Shown in pieces: positions 61,601 to 64,000 of a stretch of DNA of 64,000 nt. How positions within the stretch are numbered: the first letter of the stretch is position 1; every line of letters begins with the position of its first letter. The stretch spans positions 1,937,175-2,001,174 of the forward strand of contig NZ_DS989904.1 in assembly GCF_000155595.1 (NCBI RefSeq). Reading direction: 5' to 3'. The DNA is from Synechococcus sp. PCC 7335. Lineage in GTDB: Bacteria; Cyanobacteriota; Cyanobacteriia; Phormidesmidales; Phormidesmidaceae. Both the position numbers and the translations under genes were made by a program. Under the pieces are notes generated by a model that saw only the letters and a program-made list of their open reading frames with translations, ran no database searches and had not been told where the DNA came from.

Positions 61601-61700
61601 CGTATTGATCTCAGTCGGCAACGATGAGCTTGCAAGGGTAATGAATACCAGTATTAGCGATTTTACAGATCCCACCTTTGTGAGCCTTATCATTGTGTAG
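58674..61700 (+). CDS. Phytase-like / GDPD / RTX-repeat extracellular protein
   Basis: 1008 residues. Residues 15-190 match the first part of an esterase-like phytase propeller (SADYLQRLYQVDPNF, DIESFVIDANGEIWIGEEFG). A complete glycerophosphodiester phosphodiesterase domain follows (about 195-575): GHRGASSELPEHTLEAY with EPDLVTTSDGVLIARHEP. After it the propeller resumes (SRGYEGMAFSPDRTTLYPML, 577-790). Residues 795-935 hold RTX-type GGxGxDxLx repeats (GGDGDDLLSGGLGDDLL), ending in a likely type I secretion signal; no N-terminal signal peptide. Probably a secreted phosphorus-scavenging enzyme; catalytic roles are by family. Confidence 0.85.
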   Translation: MANLAQANSAASVAELEGFASLPADTFAEGPPTGEGISANGRTGPFLGPPVQGFSGVQFAPGSDGSTYWFLSDNGFGSKTNSADYLQRLYQVDPNFAGSEEGDGTVDVQSFVQLSDPNGLIPFDIEQGDTAKRNLTGADFDIESFVIDANGEIWIGEEFGPYVLHFDAEGKLLEAPIPTPNITSFNTLDGQAPIVIGHRGASSELPEHTLEAYQLAMAQGADFVEPDLVTTSDGVLIARHEPVLDDTTNVAEVFGEDRMSTKTLDGVELTAYFAEDFTLEEIKQLRAVQSLDFRDPAFDGQFEIPTFQEVIELVQQFEADTGKRVGIYPETKHPTFFDLQGLSLEEPLVGTLQEAGFTDPNRIFIQSFEFQNLIELQGMLDAEGLGALPLVQLYGNTQADAPVEDGFSAPFDIRYNIAEGNDLEAIYGQDFLDAVENELSESTVYSDLDDADFLKLISEKYAEGAGPWKNNFVLREALDTPVDGNGDGVAEITTQLTGEIGSFVDDAHAAGLQVHPYTLRNEERFLTLNADGTPQTPEQEFVQLTQIGVDGFFTDFPETGADIVAQLTADLVYSPDHPDVLVGDVESNLPRSRGYEGMAFSPDRTTLYPMLEGTVLGDPDSSVRIYEFDVESSTFEGLVGLYQMEAPSHAIGDFTPINATEFLVIERDGEQGDDAEFKQIFKVNLSALDEDGFVQKEAVVDLLNIADPNDLNDDGQTTFDFPFVTIEDVLVLDEDTILVANDNNYPFSIGRDRNGEIIDNNEIIQIKLDQPLVLDARLGVDGLGQFVATGQTIVGTVGNDTLAGDRLDDQLTGSLGDDVIRGEVGDDQIFGDFDDSSTANGGGNDAIFAGGGADEVVGGAGDDILYGNPGMDIVLGGDGDDLLSGGLGDDLLDGGLGSDRIYGNAGRDMLVGGDGDDLLVGGKSIDTLFGGAGNDIFAVETGRAADVIMDFSSEDSIALIGSLTFGQLSFTTKGHDVLISVGNDELARVMNTSISDFTDPTFVSLIIV

Positions 61701-61712
61701 AGCGACTCTTCT

Positions 61713-61754
61713 AAAAAAGGTAGGCAAGGTAAGAGACATCATCGTGCCTTGCCT
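61713..61754 (-). terminator. Terminator of the permease operon
   Basis: Arms AGGCAAGG (61722-61729) and CCTTGCCT (61747-61754); on the minus strand followed by ACCTTTTTT. It lies 18 bases after the permease stop. Confidence 0.8.
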
Positions 61755-61771
61755 GTCTGATGACACCACCA

Positions 61772-62611
61772 TTATCCTTTAACACCACTACCAGCCTCTG
61801 AAGGCACAATGTAGCGCTGCGCCGCAACGAAGAACAAGATAATCGGCGCGATCGAGATAACTGAGCCCGCTGCGATTAATCGCCAGTCTAGCGAGAAACT
61901 TCCGGCTAGCCGAGCCACACCCAGCGGCAAGGTGTAATATTCTGGCCGATCCAAAATCAGCAGTGGCCAAAGAAAATCACTCCATGAACCGATAAAGACA
62001 AAGATTGCGAGTGTCACTAAGGCCGGTCGCACAGATGGAATCATGATGTGCCACCAGATGCCAAGCTCAGTGCAGCCATCGATACGAGCGGCTTCTTCTA
62101 GCTCTTTGGGTACGGACTGAAATGCCTGGCGCATTAGGAAGATACCGAAAGCTGATGCAATTGAAGGAAAGATAGCGCCAATATAGCTATTAGTCAGTCC
62201 TAGCTGCACGGTAAGGATGTAGAGCGGAATCATCACGATTTGAAAGGGGATCAAAATCGTGGAAACGACTAAGGAAAATAGAACTTCTCTTCCCTTGAAG
62301 TTCAACCGAGCCAGTGGATAGGCTGCTAGCGAACACAATAGGAGGTTGAGAGCAACGGTGACAACAGCAATAAGAGTGCTGTTGAAGAAGTAGCGGCCAA
62401 AGGGATTGGATTGCCAAACTCTAATAAAGTTGTCGACTGTAGGAGAGGTTGGGAGGAACTGTGGAGGAAACTGGAAAAGGTTTTCAGTGGGACCTTTGAA
62501 AGCGGTACTGACTAGCCAAAGCAGCGGGAGAAGCATGAGTAGGGCGATCGCACCCAAAATCCCATACATCAAAACAGCGCTTCCCCAGCCCTTAGTATCT
62601 ACCTGTGCCAT
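61772..62611 (-). CDS. Carbohydrate ABC transporter permease (MalG family)
   Basis: Inner-membrane permease of the CUT1 group, 279 aa with six membrane segments. Family signature EEAARIDGCTELGIWWHIMI (EAA loop that docks the ATPase) and typical end ILFFVAAQRYIVPSEAGSGV. Similar proteins carry sugars, glycerol-3-phosphate or glucosylglycerol. No partner permease, solute-binding protein or ATPase is adjacent within the window, so substrate is not assignable. It starts 43 bases after the Tab2 gene on the same strand. Confidence 0.9.
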   Translation of the reverse strand: MAQVDTKGWGSAVLMYGILGAIALLMLLPLLWLVSTAFKGPTENLFQFPPQFLPTSPTVDNFIRVWQSNPFGRYFFNSTLIAVVTVALNLLLCSLAAYPLARLNFKGREVLFSLVVSTILIPFQIVMIPLYILTVQLGLTNSYIGAIFPSIASAFGIFLMRQAFQSVPKELEEAARIDGCTELGIWWHIMIPSVRPALVTLAIFVFIGSWSDFLWPLLILDRPEYYTLPLGVARLAGSFSLDWRLIAAGSVISIAPIILFFVAAQRYIVPSEAGSGVKG

Positions 62612-62654
62612 TTAATCAACCTATGCCATTTACCTAAATCCCTTCTGGGTACCT

Positions 62655-63560
62655 CTACCCAAATGCTTTGGTCTGCATCAGCCACATCCCCGCAAACGTT
62701 TCAGATTCTGGGCTATCTTGCACCGCAATGAAGTGTACGTTGTTTGCTGCTGCTTTTGCGTTCTCGAACCGCAGTCCTTCTGCCTGCGTCTCTGGTGTTA
62801 CCAAATCTGCTAGCAGCCAAGTCTCGATTGTCCCGGTATCCATCAGCAACCGAGCAGTGTCCGTATTTTTAGAAACGTAGTTCGAGGATTCTTCTTTACC
62901 GGCTCTAACACCGGCAATTTCTAACCCAGACATCCAGGCTGCTAGGGGCGTGGCCCGGTTCGAGTAGATAATGAATCCTGGGATTGGCGTATCAGGTTCT
63001 ACGCCAGCAATCTCTAGCGGAAAAGCTTCTTTGAAGGCGACATCCCAATCGCCCATATCAGCAAACTCTTTCGCAGGTAAGGTAACTAGCGCCCACTGCT
63101 GGCCAATCAAGGCATCTGGCAAAGGATTCACCACATCGATTGGCTTAGCCACTGAAGCAGAAGCACTTGGCTTGTATCTGGGTTCATTTGGATAGACGTT
63201 GACTTTACGGTCTTCTAGCCACTGCTGCAAGGCTAGCGTTCGGCGGCTGGGATAAGATAGCAACCCCGCTTCTTCGCAAGCTCTTTTGATCATGTTTTGC
63301 ATCTGATAGCGAAAGTACCGCACTTTAGTAGGCGAGTCAGCAGATTCTGAAGCAGACTGGGCGATCGCCTCTTCAATCGCGGCCTGCAGCGTCTCCGAAT
63401 TCACCTCGCTATTCGACACGTACTTGCTATAGCGAAACAGGTTTGCAGGGTCGTCCTCCACCGACTGTAACCCTTCGCAGATTAAGATCTCCCAACGTTT
63501 CTTATTTTGCTCGTCTAAAACTGGTCTGGAATAAAAATCCAGCTCCCAAACAGTACCCAT
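62655..63560 (-). CDS. Tab2/Atab2 family RNA-binding protein
   Basis: 301-residue protein of the Tab2/Atab2 family; the algal and plant members bind psaB mRNA or are needed for photosystem translation. Signature start WELDFYSRPVLDEQNKKRWE, LICEGLQSVEDD, YFRYQMQNMIKRACEEAG, SYPSRRTLALQQWLEDR and C-terminal PLAAWMSGLEIAG with ETWLLADLVTPE and GLRFENAKAAANNVHFIAVQ. Soluble, no signal. Cyanobacterial function is inferred from plastid homologues. Confidence 0.9.
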   Translation of the reverse strand: MGTVWELDFYSRPVLDEQNKKRWEILICEGLQSVEDDPANLFRYSKYVSNSEVNSETLQAAIEEAIAQSASESADSPTKVRYFRYQMQNMIKRACEEAGLLSYPSRRTLALQQWLEDRKVNVYPNEPRYKPSASASVAKPIDVVNPLPDALIGQQWALVTLPAKEFADMGDWDVAFKEAFPLEIAGVEPDTPIPGFIIYSNRATPLAAWMSGLEIAGVRAGKEESSNYVSKNTDTARLLMDTGTIETWLLADLVTPETQAEGLRFENAKAAANNVHFIAVQDSPESETFAGMWLMQTKAFG

Positions 63561-63600
63561 AGGTATCTAAAGCCAATTACTGTTTTAATGATCACCTCAG

Positions 63601-64000
63601 CTAATGATCACTATCAGCTACCACCTTAGCAGCGTTCTTGGCTCGCTCCTCAGCCTCGGCCATCATCGTTGATAGATCTTTTAGTATCTCTCCTGGATAC
63701 TTCTCTAATACCTGAGTCGATAGCGCAATTCGCCCTCTCTGCTCATCGATGTTCAGCACGACTGCCTTAATCGGATCGCCTACCTTGAACACATCACCTA
63801 AGGCAGAGATATAGCTTTTACTAATCTGCTTGATATGTAGCAAGCCGGAGGCTCCACCAAAATCGACAAATGCGCCAAACGGCTTGAGTGATGCAATCGT
63901 TCCTTCGATTAGCTCGCCTTTTGTCAAACTGCTCATTGCAGTTGCTCTAGCAGCTATTCGCTCAGAGAGTAATAGTTTGTTTTTCTCTTCGTCGACCTCT
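63601..64000 (-). CDS. rpsA: S1 domain ribosomal protein S1, 5' end cut by window
   Basis: The minus-strand frame is open from the window edge at 64000: EVDEEKNKLLLSERIAARAT continues directly into MSSLTKGELIEGTIASLKPF, so the ATG at 63936 is internal. It covers the tail of one S1 repeat and one full S1 repeat (KPFGAFVDFGGASGLLHIKQ, LNIDEQRGRIALSTQVLE), followed by the C-terminal helix EKYPGEILKDLSTMMAEAEE. Pattern and ending resemble the cyanobacterial S1 or S1-like protein (Rps1b). The 5' portion lies beyond the window. Confidence 0.85.
   Translation of the reverse strand, partial: EVDEEKNKLLLSERIAARATAMSSLTKGELIEGTIASLKPFGAFVDFGGASGLLHIKQISKSYISALGDVFKVGDPIKAVVLNIDEQRGRIALSTQVLEKYPGEILKDLSTMMAEAEERAKNAAKVVADSDH

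Overview
The window is chromosomal DNA from a cyanobacterium. It encodes photosystem II D1 (psbA) and PsbY, the allophycocyanin-B alpha subunit ApcD, the ferredoxin-thioredoxin reductase variable chain, a Tab2-type photosystem translation factor, a CCB-type cytochrome assembly protein, and several families found almost only in cyanobacteria (DUF2949, DUF3146, CGLD27, DUF4330, cyanobacterial DUF2993). The octamer GCGATCGC (HIP1) recurs throughout. Gene content and style suggest a Leptolyngbya/Phormidesmis-like lineage, but that is inference; no rRNA marker is present.

Layout. 0.4-7 kb: a secreted hypothetical protein, a HIT hydrolase, then on the minus strand a complete type-B succinate dehydrogenase operon (sdhC-sdhA-sdhB) followed by rnhA, preceded by a cyclophilin. 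6.5-9.1 kb: rsfS, a CGLD27 protein, an asparaginase and initiator tRNA-fMet with a strong terminator. 9.2-14.7 kb: DUF554 and DUF362 proteins, an LEA-like helical protein and clpC. 15.0-16.2 kb: an apparently intact IS630-type insertion sequence whose transposase needs a -1 frameshift. 16.2-20.6 kb: rimI, then lysA-cdaA-uppS (lysine synthesis, c-di-AMP synthesis, undecaprenyl carrier). 20.6-25.3 kb: a repeat-rich spacer with a decayed gene, a DUF192 lipoprotein, an OmpR-type regulator lacking its phospho-acceptor Asp (NblR-like), NAD kinase, DUF3146 and a RuvX-like nuclease. 25.3-35.6 kb: smc, a PRC-barrel protein, a WecG/TagA glycosyltransferase, a Tat-type solute-binding lipoprotein, ftsE, two truncated genes facing each other, and a membrane-anchored PP2C phosphatase. 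35.7-41.8 kb: ftrV, an SDR, psbY, rdgB, mscL, a 2TM protein, psbA (high-light E130 form), a HAS-barrel protein and apcD. 42-52.2 kb: rlmD, lpxD, coaX, an M48 protease, DUF4330, a CCB protein, a PBP4-type carboxypeptidase, lptC and labA. 53-64 kb: DUF2993, a peptidoglycan amidase, rbgA, a Usp protein, pgk, a 1008-residue phytase-like/GDPD/RTX protein, a sugar permease, a Tab2 protein and the 3' part of an S1 protein gene cut by the window end.

Most of this is housekeeping DNA: photosynthesis, envelope biogenesis (uppS, lpxD, lptC, dacB, amidase), nucleotide hygiene and signalling. I see no CRISPR array, prophage, defence island or biosynthetic cluster. The points that stand out are the type-B Sdh operon, the protein with a GDPD domain inserted inside a phytase-like propeller, the Asp-less regulator, the IS with an A6G slippery site, a scar of two truncated convergent genes, a 20-bp perfect palindrome upstream of smc, and a repeated pattern of 13-17 bp tandem duplications lying at or just after stop codons.
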